Assembly (NCBI GenBank): GCA_030654175.1
Contig: JAURXZ010000013.1
Coordinates: forward strand, 99,881 to 163,880
Source of the DNA: Bacteroidia bacterium
GTDB taxonomy: Bacteria > Bacteroidota > Bacteroidia > 2-12-FULL-35-15
Length of the DNA: 64,000 nucleotides
Direction: 5' to 3'
Shown: positions 7,411-16,136 of the stretch, in pieces
How the letters are laid out: each line of letters starts with the position of its first letter
Position numbering within the stretch: the stretch's first letter is position 1
Notes under the pieces: generated by a model
Told to the model about the DNA's origin: nothing
Seen by the model: only the letters and a program-made list of their open reading frames with translations
The model's database searches: none
Translations under genes and position numbers: made by a program

Positions 7411-9141
7411 TCACCTTAGCAACTGCAAAAACCCTTTCTCATTAAAATCTTTGCCATTATTATCTTTTGCTGCTATCACATAATAGTAAACTCCTACCGA
7501 ACATTCCAAACCGCTTGTGCTGCGCCCATCCCATCCTTCATTTAATTTGGATAGCTCTTCTACCAAAATGCCCCAGCGATCATATATTTTACAATTGAGG
7601 AGGGCCATATTTTGGCTTGCAATTTTAAATACATCATTTACTCCATCATCATTAGGGCTGAATACATTGGAGGGAGAAATTCCACTAGTAATGTCAGGTG
7701 GTGGCGGTGGAACAGGGGAGTCATACGTAAAACAGGCATTTTGTACCTTCAAAGTAAAAGCATCTTTACCTCCAGTGGAAGTGATGGTGCTGGTATTAAA
7801 AAGTATGGTGCTTGAATAATATCCATCAACATATACATTACAATTGTTATCACATGCAATACCATTACCACGATCCGAATCAGGGCCGCCACCCTGCATT
7901 ACCCATCTCCACTTACCTAATGAATCAATGGCAGCCACAAAAACCTGGATACTGTCAATACCCGCATTAATTTCCAATGAACCACCAAATTTAGCGCTGT
8001 CTTTAAATTGGCCGGTCACAAAAATATTTCCACTGTTATTTACTACAATACCATTTCCTCTATCGCCACCACTATTAGAGCCGGCCTTTTTGGCCCAATC
8101 CCATACCCCGGTTTTTGACATGCGTGCCACAAAAATATCGCGGTCCTCATCGCTTCCATAGTTATTGATAGTGTCGGTATCAAAAGCCGCTTTTGCTTTA
8201 AACTCACCGGTTATATACAAATGATCTTTATGATCAAAGGCGATATCGTTTCCTCGGTCTTCTAAAGGGCTGCCTGCTTGTTTTGCAAAAATGAAACTAC
8301 CTGAATTATCATATTTTACAACATAAATATCTGAACTTCCAAAACTGGTTAAATTGGTAGTTCCGAAAGTTTTTGTTCCTTCAAAACCTCCCGTCACATA
8401 AACGTTATTTTCATCATCCACCGTAATTCTATTGTCGCGATAACCATTTACACCTTCATTTGTTCTTACCCATTGCCATACTCCTGCATTGGATAGTTTT
8501 GCAATAAAAGCCAGGGAATCAAAAGGAGGAACAGTGACTTGAATATTATCGAAAATAGCAAAATGTGCTGTAGGGTCTTGATTAGAAAGAAAACCGGTGA
8601 TAAATATATCTCCATTATTGCCTGAAACCAGGTCATAGCCATGGTCATCATTATAAGGATATCCTGATTCGTCAATACCGGCATTTTTTAACCAGATCTC
8701 ATTTCCATTCGTATCTAATTTAAGAACGAAGATCTGATCCGTATAAGCTGAACTGTTGTAAACGGATAGTGTACCGAAGGTGAGGCCTCCCCAACAAGTG
8801 CCGGTTACAAATACATTTCCCATTGAATCTAAACAGATACCAAGACCACGGTCATCGAAATAATTAGAACCACTTTTTACCCAAAGATAATTTCCCTGAG
8901 GATCTATTTTTGCAACAAATATTTCTTTACTGCTAGGGTTAACCATTGGGATATAAAACGGTCCAAAGGTGCCTTCTTCATTAAAGTATCCTGTTATATA
9001 AGTGTTTCCGCTGGTATCGGTTGCAATTGAAGTTGCTTTATCAGATAGTGGGCCACCACCTGTGATCAACCAATCAATACTTTGTGAATTAGCAGTAAAA
9101 GCAGTAGTTATAAAAAATAGAAAAATCAGAATTCTATTCAT
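7411..9141 (-). CDS. Secreted SBBP-repeat protein with type B T9SS sorting domain
   Basis: The 576-residue protein starts with a signal peptide (MNRILIFLFFITTAFTANSQ). It continues with about eight beta-propeller-like SBBP repeats of ~50 residues, recognisable by D-x-x-GN-x-Y-x-TG and by FVAKIDPQGNYLW-type strands (for example NTYITGYF, NVFVTGTC, NVYVTGGF, HLYITGEF). After a proline-rich linker the last ~85 residues form a gliding-motility-associated C-terminal domain (NVFSPNDDGVNDVFKI, IYDRWG, WDGR, GVYYYVI, KGFLQLLR), the type B signal for T9SS export and surface attachment or release. The ligand is unknown. Terminators flank it, with only the small antitoxin remnant in the same unit. Confidence 0.9.
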   Translation of the reverse strand: MNRILIFLFFITTAFTANSQSIDWLITGGGPLSDKATSIATDTSGNTYITGYFNEEGTFGPFYIPMVNPSSKEIFVAKIDPQGNYLWVKSGSNYFDDRGLGICLDSMGNVFVTGTCWGGLTFGTLSVYNSSAYTDQIFVLKLDTNGNEIWLKNAGIDESGYPYNDDHGYDLVSGNNGDIFITGFLSNQDPTAHFAIFDNIQVTVPPFDSLAFIAKLSNAGVWQWVRTNEGVNGYRDNRITVDDENNVYVTGGFEGTKTFGTTNLTSFGSSDIYVVKYDNSGSFIFAKQAGSPLEDRGNDIAFDHKDHLYITGEFKAKAAFDTDTINNYGSDEDRDIFVARMSKTGVWDWAKKAGSNSGGDRGNGIVVNNSGNIFVTGQFKDSAKFGGSLEINAGIDSIQVFVAAIDSLGKWRWVMQGGGPDSDRGNGIACDNNCNVYVDGYYSSTILFNTSTITSTGGKDAFTLKVQNACFTYDSPVPPPPPDITSGISPSNVFSPNDDGVNDVFKIASQNMALLNCKIYDRWGILVEELSKLNEGWDGRSTSGLECSVGVYYYVIAAKDNNGKDFNEKGFLQLLR

Positions 9142-9289
9142 AAGAAGGTTTAGTTGAAAAGTTTTCCAGTTTTGGAAGCATTGTATTCAGGACGAAATAA
9201 CTGGTCAATACGTTGCATTCTTTTTAAATAAATTCCTACGAATTACGAGTAAAAGATGAATTACGGATGACATAAAAAAAGATTGAACC

Positions 9290-9331
9290 TCAAAAAAATA
9301 ACCAAAAATCACGATGTGATCTTTGGTTATT
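9290..9331 (-). terminator. Terminator after the type A T9SS cargo gene
   Basis: AATAACCAAA (9297-9306) pairs with its complement (9322-9331), with further inner pairing ATCAC/GTGAT. On the minus strand the hairpin is followed by a run of seven T residues. It lies between the two T9SS cargo genes and separates their transcripts. Confidence 0.8.
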
Positions 9332-9400
9332 CTTCTTTGTTTTTTCTTCTCAAATGGATGCCAGATAAAACATTCAGCGCATCTGATTCAAAAGAACGAA

Positions 9401-11164
9401 TTAGTTTTTCAACACTTTAAATGTTTTTTTAATTTTTCCTTCAATGGTAAGAAAATAAATTCCTTTTTCATAATCACTAAGTGTTAATTTAACGAGTGTT
9501 TCATTAACAAGCCCTTGCTGTAATGTTCTTCCGATACAATCAGTTAATTGATAGTGATATCCCATCATTTTTTCATTAACACTAAAATTCAACTCATCAG
9601 CAGCAGGGTTAGGGTAAATTGATACAGCGTTCAGGAGTGCCATTTCTTCCATTCCTGCGGGGCTTGTGTATTGAAGGTAATTAGGACTGCTTTCCCTGAT
9701 ACAGCCAAAAGAGTTTTTTGCTATCACTGAATATACCCCATCCTGAGTGATCTCCAAGGTTTGAAAAGTAGCCCCCGGAATTGGTACGCCATTTAATGTC
9801 CATTGCAATGGAAAGCCGGTTAAAAGGCAGGTTAACATGTTTACATTCGCTAAAAAGCTTGGAAAAGATGGAAGCGGGACAATAAATACATTTTGCGGAG
9901 CACTCTGAAATGTACAACCCGATTGATTGGTTAATTCTACCCAGTAATTTCCTGATTGACTGGTCGTATAGTAAGGAGTATTAGCACCCGCGATCAAAGT
10001 AGTGTCATTATACCATTGAATGGTATTAATACCTGTGTTATCAGCATAGAGCTGTACGGTATCTCCATCGCAAACACTATCGTTACCAACCGTTGAAACA
10101 GTGCTTGTAAGCGGACTGGCATAAATATGGATTGTATCGTAATGTGTGAACGATTGGATCACAAAAGTTTCTACGGTAATGGTACCAGATGTTCCGGCCG
10201 AACCGGTAAACGGTATTACTCCTGGTCCGGTAACATTAAATGAGAAATTACCCAAATTATCATTTGCAGAAACGTCATCAATATCCCAAACGTTAATATT
10301 ATAGGGTGGGGCGGTTAAATTAATGTCTAAACCACTCCAGGTGGCGGAAAGGGAGTCCTGAACAAATGGTGAGGTAAATAAATTTGTTGAAGCTGAATTA
10401 AAGATCTCAAAAAAGGGATCGGGATTAAAAAAAGTTTCGCTTGCTTCTTCAATGTCTCCTCCCCAGCCTGGTTGAACACTCGCTAAATTTACACCGGTTA
10501 CTTTATAACCAAGTATATTGGTTTCTAAAGAAATTACATAGTCACCGGGAGTAGTGTAATTTTGAGCCGGAGGATTTTTTACATTACTGCTGTCGCCATT
10601 TCCAAAATTCCAGTTGTAACTTGTAGGATTGGGCGAACCATCTATTAATGCATTGAAATCAGCTGTTAAGGAATCACAAGCCTGATTGGGCGAAAAAGTA
10701 AATCCGGAATTACCGCCTGTTGAAGGATCAATAATTATCGTCATTGGCTGGATGGAGTTGAAATTTCCAACTGTTTGAAGATTGGTTAACACGTATACAT
10801 TCATAGTAAAACTGCCGGTTTGCATAGGAGTACCGCATATTTTAACGCAACCTCGTATGTTAACGGCAGGATCGTACTGGCAATTATTACCTGAGTTATT
10901 ACATTCCCATGTTAAACCAAATGGCAAACCCGAAACGGATAATATTTTAAAGTAATTCACAGTATAGCCTGATGTATCGGTAAACATAACAAAAGTAACG
11001 TCTGAACTATAGGCCTGTCCCTGGGTGCCGTTTGGCAAATTGTTAGGGTAGATGCCTGGTGTAGTGAGGGTATTGTCGATGAGACAGCCGGGGCACTGCG
11101 CTACACTTTTTTGAATAGAATAAAAAGAAAAGAAAAGTACTAATAAGACAGTAATTTTTTTCAT
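9401..11164 (-). CDS. Secreted PKD/Ig-like protein with type A T9SS sorting domain
   Basis: The 587-residue product has a signal peptide (MKKITVLLVLFFSFYSIQKSVAQ) and an N-terminal segment with paired cysteines (CPGCL, CVKICG). A PKD domain follows near residues 165-230 (PTSYNWNFGNGDSSNVKNP), then two Ig-like modules with SVCDGDTVQLYADN and NYWVELTNQSGC. The final ~75 residues are a type A T9SS C-terminal domain (SIYPNPAADELNFSV, KGIYFLTIEG, KTFKVLKN). It is therefore exported through T9SS to the cell surface. Binding partner or substrate cannot be inferred. Expression is separate from the downstream SBBP protein. Confidence 0.88.
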   Translation of the reverse strand: MKKITVLLVLFFSFYSIQKSVAQCPGCLIDNTLTTPGIYPNNLPNGTQGQAYSSDVTFVMFTDTSGYTVNYFKILSVSGLPFGLTWECNNSGNNCQYDPAVNIRGCVKICGTPMQTGSFTMNVYVLTNLQTVGNFNSIQPMTIIIDPSTGGNSGFTFSPNQACDSLTADFNALIDGSPNPTSYNWNFGNGDSSNVKNPPAQNYTTPGDYVISLETNILGYKVTGVNLASVQPGWGGDIEEASETFFNPDPFFEIFNSASTNLFTSPFVQDSLSATWSGLDINLTAPPYNINVWDIDDVSANDNLGNFSFNVTGPGVIPFTGSAGTSGTITVETFVIQSFTHYDTIHIYASPLTSTVSTVGNDSVCDGDTVQLYADNTGINTIQWYNDTTLIAGANTPYYTTSQSGNYWVELTNQSGCTFQSAPQNVFIVPLPSFPSFLANVNMLTCLLTGFPLQWTLNGVPIPGATFQTLEITQDGVYSVIAKNSFGCIRESSPNYLQYTSPAGMEEMALLNAVSIYPNPAADELNFSVNEKMMGYHYQLTDCIGRTLQQGLVNETLVKLTLSDYEKGIYFLTIEGKIKKTFKVLKN

Positions 11165-11489
11165 CTATTTTTGTTTAAGGTTTAATTAATGAATTTCCTT
11201 GTACGTATTTCTTGTGGTCAAAGATACAATTTTCCTTTTTAAATTATATTTTCTTGATCTTGATGGATATCACCGGGTATGTAAGATGCTTGAATACAAT
11301 GAGTTGGTCTGAATTCGATTGGGCGTTCCACTTTCTGAAAAGAAAGTGTCGGGCTTTTGCTTCAATCTTTTCTAAACAGAAAAGGATTTACGCGTCAATC
11401 CCTAACGCAAAATACCTCGGCAACAGCATTCTGTTTCATAATAACAAGATCCCTCGCAAAAGCTCGGGATGACCGAAGGAGTGTCATTG
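11165..11489. other. Intergenic region with dispersed-repeat sequence
   Basis: This 325-bp gap holds the two-hairpin repeat described at 11318-11408. It also holds a palindrome at 11449-11470 (ATCCCTCGC, four A, GCTCGGGAT) of the kind often seen between Bacteroidota genes. An 86-codon plus-strand reading frame here is made mostly of repeat DNA and is not credible. The promoter of the minus-strand cargo gene should lie near 11165-11230. Confidence 0.6.
11318..11408 (+). repeat. Two-hairpin dispersed repeat, copy A
   Basis: The element begins TTGGGCGTT-like and ends CCCTAACGC. Hairpin 1 is CACTTTCT (11329-11336), GAAA tetraloop, AGAAAGTG (11341-11348). Hairpin 2 is CTTTTCT (11367-11373), loop AAAC, AGAAAAG (11378-11384). 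A second copy lies in inverted orientation at 15983-16075. The outer ends and hairpin 2 are conserved, while the stem of hairpin 1 differs on both sides. Confidence 0.8.
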
Positions 11490-12833
11490 TTACACTCTTT
11501 TACTAACATAATTAAATCTCAAAAACAAAAGCACTGCGGCTATGGTGAGCCCTAATGATAAGCCATACCACACACCCAATACACCAAGATCCCATACAAA
11601 GCCAAATACATAACTCATTGGTAAACCAATCCCCCAATAAGCAATAAGGGTTATAACGGTTGGTATCCTTACATCCTTAATTCCGCGCAAAGCACCTAAA
11701 CCAACTACCTGCACTCCATCGCTTAGTTGGAAGAATGCTGCAATTATCAATAAAGAAGAGGTGATAGAAATTACCTCAATTTCTTTATTAAAAAAGATAG
11801 GCAATACTTCGCGAAATACCACCAGGCAAATAGCTGTAATACTCATAAATACCAATACCATAGCAAAAGCAGAGAAACCCGCCACCCGAACGCCTTCACG
11901 GCTTTTTAAGCCCAATTGATTTCCAACCCGTACCGATGCAGCTGCAGATAACCCGCTCGCCATCATGTAGGTAACTGCCGCAATTGATAGGGCTACCTGG
12001 TGTGCAGCAAGTGCTGCCGGGCTGATCCACCCGATCATAATTACGGCAAAACTAAAAGCACCTACTTCAAATGCCCATTGCAAGCCTGATGGAATACCAA
12101 GGCCTAAGATCTTTTTTGTTAAGGGGATGGAAATGTTTTTGAAATTAAACCCCTGCCAGTAAACTTTAAAAGGTTTGTTATAATAAACATACAGAAACAT
12201 CACTAAAGCCATTGCTACACGGGAAATAAAACTTGCCCAGCACGAACCCATCAGGCCCATTTCAGGAAAACCCCAATGCCCGAATATCATTAAATAATTA
12301 AGTAGAACATTCATCAGGTTGGCACCAACCGTAATTATCATTGCTATGCCGGTATAAGAAAGCCCCTCGGTAAATTGCTTGAATCCTGAAAACACACACA
12401 GCGGTATCATGCCAAGCATCATCACATTTAAAAAAGGAATGGCCATATCCACCACTTCCTGTTTTTGGTTAAAGAGGTTCAAAACAGGGGATATTAAAAG
12501 TAACAACAAAAATAAAAGTACGCCAATAGCAGTATTAATAATGATGCCATGCTTTAATAAGGCCGCGTTTTCTGAATAATTTTTAGTGCTGTCGGCAGCA
12601 GCCACCAATGGGGTGATGCCATAAGAGATCCCCAGACCAAACACCAAAACCAAATAGTAAAGACTATTTGCCAATGCCACCGCGGCTTGAGGAACAGTGC
12701 CAATTTGCCCTACCATGGCCGTGTCTACAACACCTACCATAATATGCCCTAACTGGCTCAGCATTAATGGTAAGGCAAGAACGAATGTTTTTCGGTAATT
12801 GATTTTGTATTCGGAGGATAAAAGGAGTGCCAT
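11490..12833 (-). CDS. MATE-family multidrug/cation antiporter
   Basis: This 447-residue inner-membrane protein has twelve predicted helices in two halves of MatE type. Family signatures include the N-terminal LALPLMLSQLGHIMVGVVDTAMVG with the HxMVGxVDTAMVG core, and in the second half ALAAHQVALSIAAVTYMMASGLSAAASVRVGNQ-like sequence (AHQ and VRVGNQLG). NorM-type relatives export cationic drugs by Na+ or H+ antiport. Length is full and no frameshift is visible. It is probably monocistronic; its promoter must lie in the repeat-rich region upstream (12834-13145). Confidence 0.92.
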   Translation of the reverse strand: MALLLSSEYKINYRKTFVLALPLMLSQLGHIMVGVVDTAMVGQIGTVPQAAVALANSLYYLVLVFGLGISYGITPLVAAADSTKNYSENAALLKHGIIINTAIGVLLFLLLLLISPVLNLFNQKQEVVDMAIPFLNVMMLGMIPLCVFSGFKQFTEGLSYTGIAMIITVGANLMNVLLNYLMIFGHWGFPEMGLMGSCWASFISRVAMALVMFLYVYYNKPFKVYWQGFNFKNISIPLTKKILGLGIPSGLQWAFEVGAFSFAVIMIGWISPAALAAHQVALSIAAVTYMMASGLSAAASVRVGNQLGLKSREGVRVAGFSAFAMVLVFMSITAICLVVFREVLPIFFNKEIEVISITSSLLIIAAFFQLSDGVQVVGLGALRGIKDVRIPTVITLIAYWGIGLPMSYVFGFVWDLGVLGVWYGLSLGLTIAAVLLFLRFNYVSKRV

Positions 12834-12839
12834 TTTACA

Positions 12840-13045
12840 ATTTTGTAAATTTTACAATTCAACAATTTTACACATTTTATACAACACTAGGCCTAATTTA
12901 ATTGACTACTAATAAATTGTCAAATTCTTAAAATGTAAATTTTCACACATTTTATGTAACAATTGCCCTACTTTTAATTGCTTACTGATAAATTGTGAAA
13001 TTGTTAAATTTGCCTACTGATAAATTGGCAAATTGGTAAATTGAA
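12840..13045. repeat. AT-rich intergenic repeats (TACTGATAAATTG family)
   Basis: The 312-bp gap between divergent genes is dominated by degenerate copies of an AT-rich unit: GACTACTAATAAATTGTC (from 12903), TTGCTTACTGATAAATTG (from 12978) and TTGCCTACTGATAAATTG (from 13010), each followed by AAATTGTTAAATT-like sequence. A further copy with the same 18-bp core lies at 37766-37783. The family is intergenic only. Promoters for both flanking genes must sit within or beside it. Confidence 0.65.
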
Positions 13046-13145
13046 TAATAATGCAACCTTTTAATCAAAAAGTACATCTGCCTTTGCAGGTTTAAATAAA
13101 TGTTTTACATTTACCTTTCAACCCAATTTCAACACCCTGATAAAT

Positions 13146-13538
13146 ATGAAAAAATGTTTGATATTAATAACCTTTGTTCTGTTTGCCTGTTCGGTAAATG
13201 CGCAAAGTAAAAGTTTTGATCCGCGTTTGCTTTCAAAATTTACAAAAGACGAATTGGTTGAAATGGAGGTTGCAAACCCTATTGCTTATGCATATTGGAA
13301 TTTTTATGTAGCAAATGCCTTTCAGGTTATGGATCTGCCAATTGATAAAATTGATTCACATGAAATTAAAGGAGTAGTGAAAATACCGAATATGAATAAT
13401 ATAAATATTTTTGATCTGCATTATATTCCTTTGGAAAAGGACTACCAGTACTGTCGTATTGAAGGTAGTAACAAATTATTAGTGATCATATCCGAAGAGC
13501 AGATTAAAGAAAAGTTTGTAGCATCAACAAAAAAATGA
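13146..13538 (+). CDS. Small exported protein of unknown function
   Basis: I do not recognise this 130-residue protein. It has a clear signal peptide (MKKCLILITFVLFACSVNAQ, with alanine-rich cleavage context) and then a soluble domain with an FTKDELVEMEVANPIAYAYW helix and a beta-rich second half (LHYIPLEKDYQYCRIEG, KLLVIISEEQI). It lies 7 bp before the ATG of a large type B T9SS cargo gene on the same strand, which suggests cotranslation and possibly a chaperone or partner role; that is inference. The cysteine inside the signal peptide (FACSVNAQ) could be read as a lipobox, but the NAQ cleavage motif fits signal peptidase I better. Confidence 0.78.
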   Translation: MKKCLILITFVLFACSVNAQSKSFDPRLLSKFTKDELVEMEVANPIAYAYWNFYVANAFQVMDLPIDKIDSHEIKGVVKIPNMNNINIFDLHYIPLEKDYQYCRIEGSNKLLVIISEEQIKEKFVASTKK

Positions 13539-13545
13539 TTCAGTG

Positions 13546-15978
13546 ATGATAAAGAAATTAGTTACCTCCTTGTTTTTTGCAGTATTGATAGTTAATTTAT
13601 CAGAGGCTCAGATTTTAATAACGGGCCCTGATAATGCGCCCTCTAACCCAATCAATTGCCCTTCGTTCAATGATGGATCGGTTCAGAATTTTTTTGATTC
13701 AGGGGATGCCGCTTTAGATTATGGTAATAATGAAAGTGAGGTCATTACCATTTGTCCGGACCTGGTGAGTGGTAGTAAAATTTCAGTGGCATTTGCTACT
13801 AACATTGGTTTTTCATGGAACGTGGATGCCTCAGATACACTCTATATTTATGATGGCTCAAGCACATCTGCTGCTCTTTTGGGGGCATACAATAGTATTA
13901 CCAATCCCAATGGTTTTTTTATTACGGCCAGTTTTAATAATCCGAGTGGTTGTTTAACTTTTAAATTTGTTTCGGATGGAGCAACGGCAGGAACAGGTTG
14001 GGCTGCAAATATTTCCTGTAGTAATCCTCCACAACCTTTCAATCCGCATATCCAGGCATTTTTAAATGGTGCAGGACCTGATTTTCTAAGTCCGGTTGAT
14101 ACCGGTTATGCTGATATTTGTTTTGAAGATTCCATCTTATTTGTTGCAACAGGAACTTATCCTTTTGCACCATTACCACCGGCTACATTTCCGGGATATG
14201 TTCAGAATGATAATAACTGTACTTATTTATGGAATATCAGTGATGGTTCCACTTCCACTAATGATTCGGTATGGTTTAAACCACCTAACAGATCAGGTTA
14301 TTTAGTGACATTGAGAATGACAGATCCTTCAAATCTTATCCAGGTAATAAAATGTAAGGTAAGGGTTTCAACAATTCCAAGTTTTGCTGAAATGGGAGGA
14401 GCGCTTGATGATACCATTTGTATAGGCCAATCAACTACTATACTTGGTGGAGCTACTAATACAGATACTATTGGCGTTAATGGAACACAAACTTCATTTG
14501 AGGTTGGAGGTGTATTTGCAGGTCTTACCTACTTACCTGATGGTTCAGGGACAAATTATACTACTAATATTGCTATTAGTGATTTTAACTCCGGGCAAAC
14601 TATTACCAGTGCTTCGGATATACAACAAATGTGTGTTACCATGGAACATTCTTTTTTAGGTGATATAGAAATGGTACTTACTTGTCCTAATGGAACACAA
14701 ACAACGATATTCAACAGTTTTAATGGTTTTGGAGGTTTGGTTGCCGGAGGATTTGGTGGAGGAGGTACATTTTTAGGACAAGCTGATGATAACGGAAATG
14801 GAACACCTGGTATAGGTTGGGAATATTGTTTTGCTGATAATGCTGTTTGGGGCACCTTTCCGGCTCAGTTTGCTGCCAGTGGTTTTACAGCAGTGACAAC
14901 CCCATCTTTCGGTCAGGCAATGTCGGCTGGAGTTTATAAACCGGAACAAAATTTTTCAAATTTTATTGGTTGCCCTATTAATGGTAACTGGTCAATAACT
15001 GTAAGGGATAACCAGGGAGTGGATGATGGTTATATTTTTGAGTGGGGTATTTTCTTTAATCCGGTGATAAATCCCAATACTGAATATTATACACCTGATA
15101 TTGTTTCGGAAGGCTGGCAAGCGGATCCAACAATTATTTCCGGTCAGGGTGATACTGCTATTGTTGTTCAACCTAGCGCTATTGGCCCTCATTCCTATAC
15201 TTTTTCAGTAACTGATAACTTTGGTTGCAGTTATGATACTACGGTTACCATTCATGTGGTGGGGCTTACAGGATCAGTATTACCGGTTGAAACATGCGAC
15301 ATGTTTTATCAATTAACAGGAGTTGGAGCACCAGGCACAGTGAACTGGACTGTTGTGGGCCAGCCTGCTGGAGGCAATGCTGTTTTCGGATCAAGTGCAA
15401 CTGTATTAAATCCTTTGGTCACAGTTGATAAAATAGGTGAATATCAGGTTATTGTTACTGAGAATGTTTGTAATATGACAAACACCTATACAATAGATTT
15501 TTTAGATGATCCAAAACCTTTGGTAAGTGATACCACGCGATGTATCAATGATCTGTTAATGCTCAGTGTAACGGGTGGTGGAGCGGGTTCCAGTTATTTA
15601 TGGAATACAGGTTCTACCGATACAGTGGCGCAGGCAACAGCAAGTGGAACTTATTATGTTAATGTTACAAATGATTGTGCCACTATTACTGATTCGGCCA
15701 AGGTTGTTTTCTTCTCCTGCGATCTGAATGTACCGAATGTATTAACTCCTAACGGAAAAGGGAGTTCATTAAATGAATTGTTTTATTTGAAAAATTTAGA
15801 TTTTTATCCAAATACAGCCTTAAGTATTTTCGACAGGTGGGGCTTAAAAATATTTGAAACTACAAATTATCAAAACGACTGGTCAGGAGCTAAATACCAG
15901 GATGGGGTGTATTATTTTATACTTTCAGGACCAAAATTAATAGAACCTCAAAAAGGGTTCTTTCATATTATCAGATAA
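13546..15978 (+). CDS. Secreted CUB / P-domain protein with type B T9SS sorting domain
   Basis: Starting at the ATG directly after a GTG, the product has 810 residues. In order: a signal peptide (MIKKLVTSLFFAVLIVNLSEAQ); a CUB-like domain near 25-155 (DTLYIYDGSS, CLTFKFVSDG); a PKD-like region (YLWNISDGST); a proprotein-convertase P-domain near 280-500 (CVTMEHSFLGDIEMVLTCPN, GNWSITVRDNQGVDDG); Ig-like modules with SYTFSVTDNFGC and SGTYYVNVTNDC; and a C-terminal gliding-motility-associated domain (VLTPNGKGSSLNELF, SIFDRWG, DGVYYFIL, KGFFHIIR). I see no protease domain, so the P-domain is likely for adhesion or stability. It forms a unit with the 130-residue exported protein upstream. Confidence 0.9.
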   Translation: MIKKLVTSLFFAVLIVNLSEAQILITGPDNAPSNPINCPSFNDGSVQNFFDSGDAALDYGNNESEVITICPDLVSGSKISVAFATNIGFSWNVDASDTLYIYDGSSTSAALLGAYNSITNPNGFFITASFNNPSGCLTFKFVSDGATAGTGWAANISCSNPPQPFNPHIQAFLNGAGPDFLSPVDTGYADICFEDSILFVATGTYPFAPLPPATFPGYVQNDNNCTYLWNISDGSTSTNDSVWFKPPNRSGYLVTLRMTDPSNLIQVIKCKVRVSTIPSFAEMGGALDDTICIGQSTTILGGATNTDTIGVNGTQTSFEVGGVFAGLTYLPDGSGTNYTTNIAISDFNSGQTITSASDIQQMCVTMEHSFLGDIEMVLTCPNGTQTTIFNSFNGFGGLVAGGFGGGGTFLGQADDNGNGTPGIGWEYCFADNAVWGTFPAQFAASGFTAVTTPSFGQAMSAGVYKPEQNFSNFIGCPINGNWSITVRDNQGVDDGYIFEWGIFFNPVINPNTEYYTPDIVSEGWQADPTIISGQGDTAIVVQPSAIGPHSYTFSVTDNFGCSYDTTVTIHVVGLTGSVLPVETCDMFYQLTGVGAPGTVNWTVVGQPAGGNAVFGSSATVLNPLVTVDKIGEYQVIVTENVCNMTNTYTIDFLDDPKPLVSDTTRCINDLLMLSVTGGGAGSSYLWNTGSTDTVAQATASGTYYVNVTNDCATITDSAKVVFFSCDLNVPNVLTPNGKGSSLNELFYLKNLDFYPNTALSIFDRWGLKIFETTNYQNDWSGAKYQDGVYYFILSGPKLIEPQKGFFHIIR

Positions 15979-15982
15979 TGCA

Positions 15983-16075
15983 GCGTTAGGGATTGCAGCT
16001 GAAATCCTTTTCTGTTTAGAAAAGATTGAAGCGGAAAGCCCGCCAATTCTTTTTCAAGAATTGGAACGCCCCAAT
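15983..16075 (-). repeat. Two-hairpin dispersed repeat, copy B (inverted)
   Basis: This is the reverse complement of copy A at 11318-11408. In the same orientation, hairpin 1 is CCAATTCTT, GAAA, AAGAATTGG (plus-strand 16043-16064). Hairpin 2 keeps CTTTTCT/AGAAAAG. It sits 5 bp after a stop codon, between two convergent genes, where it could act as a bidirectional 3' end, although no long T-run follows. Confidence 0.8.
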
Positions 16076-16136
16076 AAAAAAATCGTAAAATAGATTAGTA
16101 TTTAACAGGAAAAATAAAGACTGATTTAGTGCGAGA

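Noticed and set aside
11212..11472. An 86-codon plus-strand reading frame between the cargo gene and the MATE gene
   Set aside because: Its DNA is largely the two-hairpin repeat and a palindrome; the protein has no recognisable features and the repeat copy at 16 kb is not in a reading frame.
12840..13045. CRISPR array from regularly recurring AT-rich units
   Set aside because: Units are degenerate, unevenly spaced and there are no unique spacers or cas genes.
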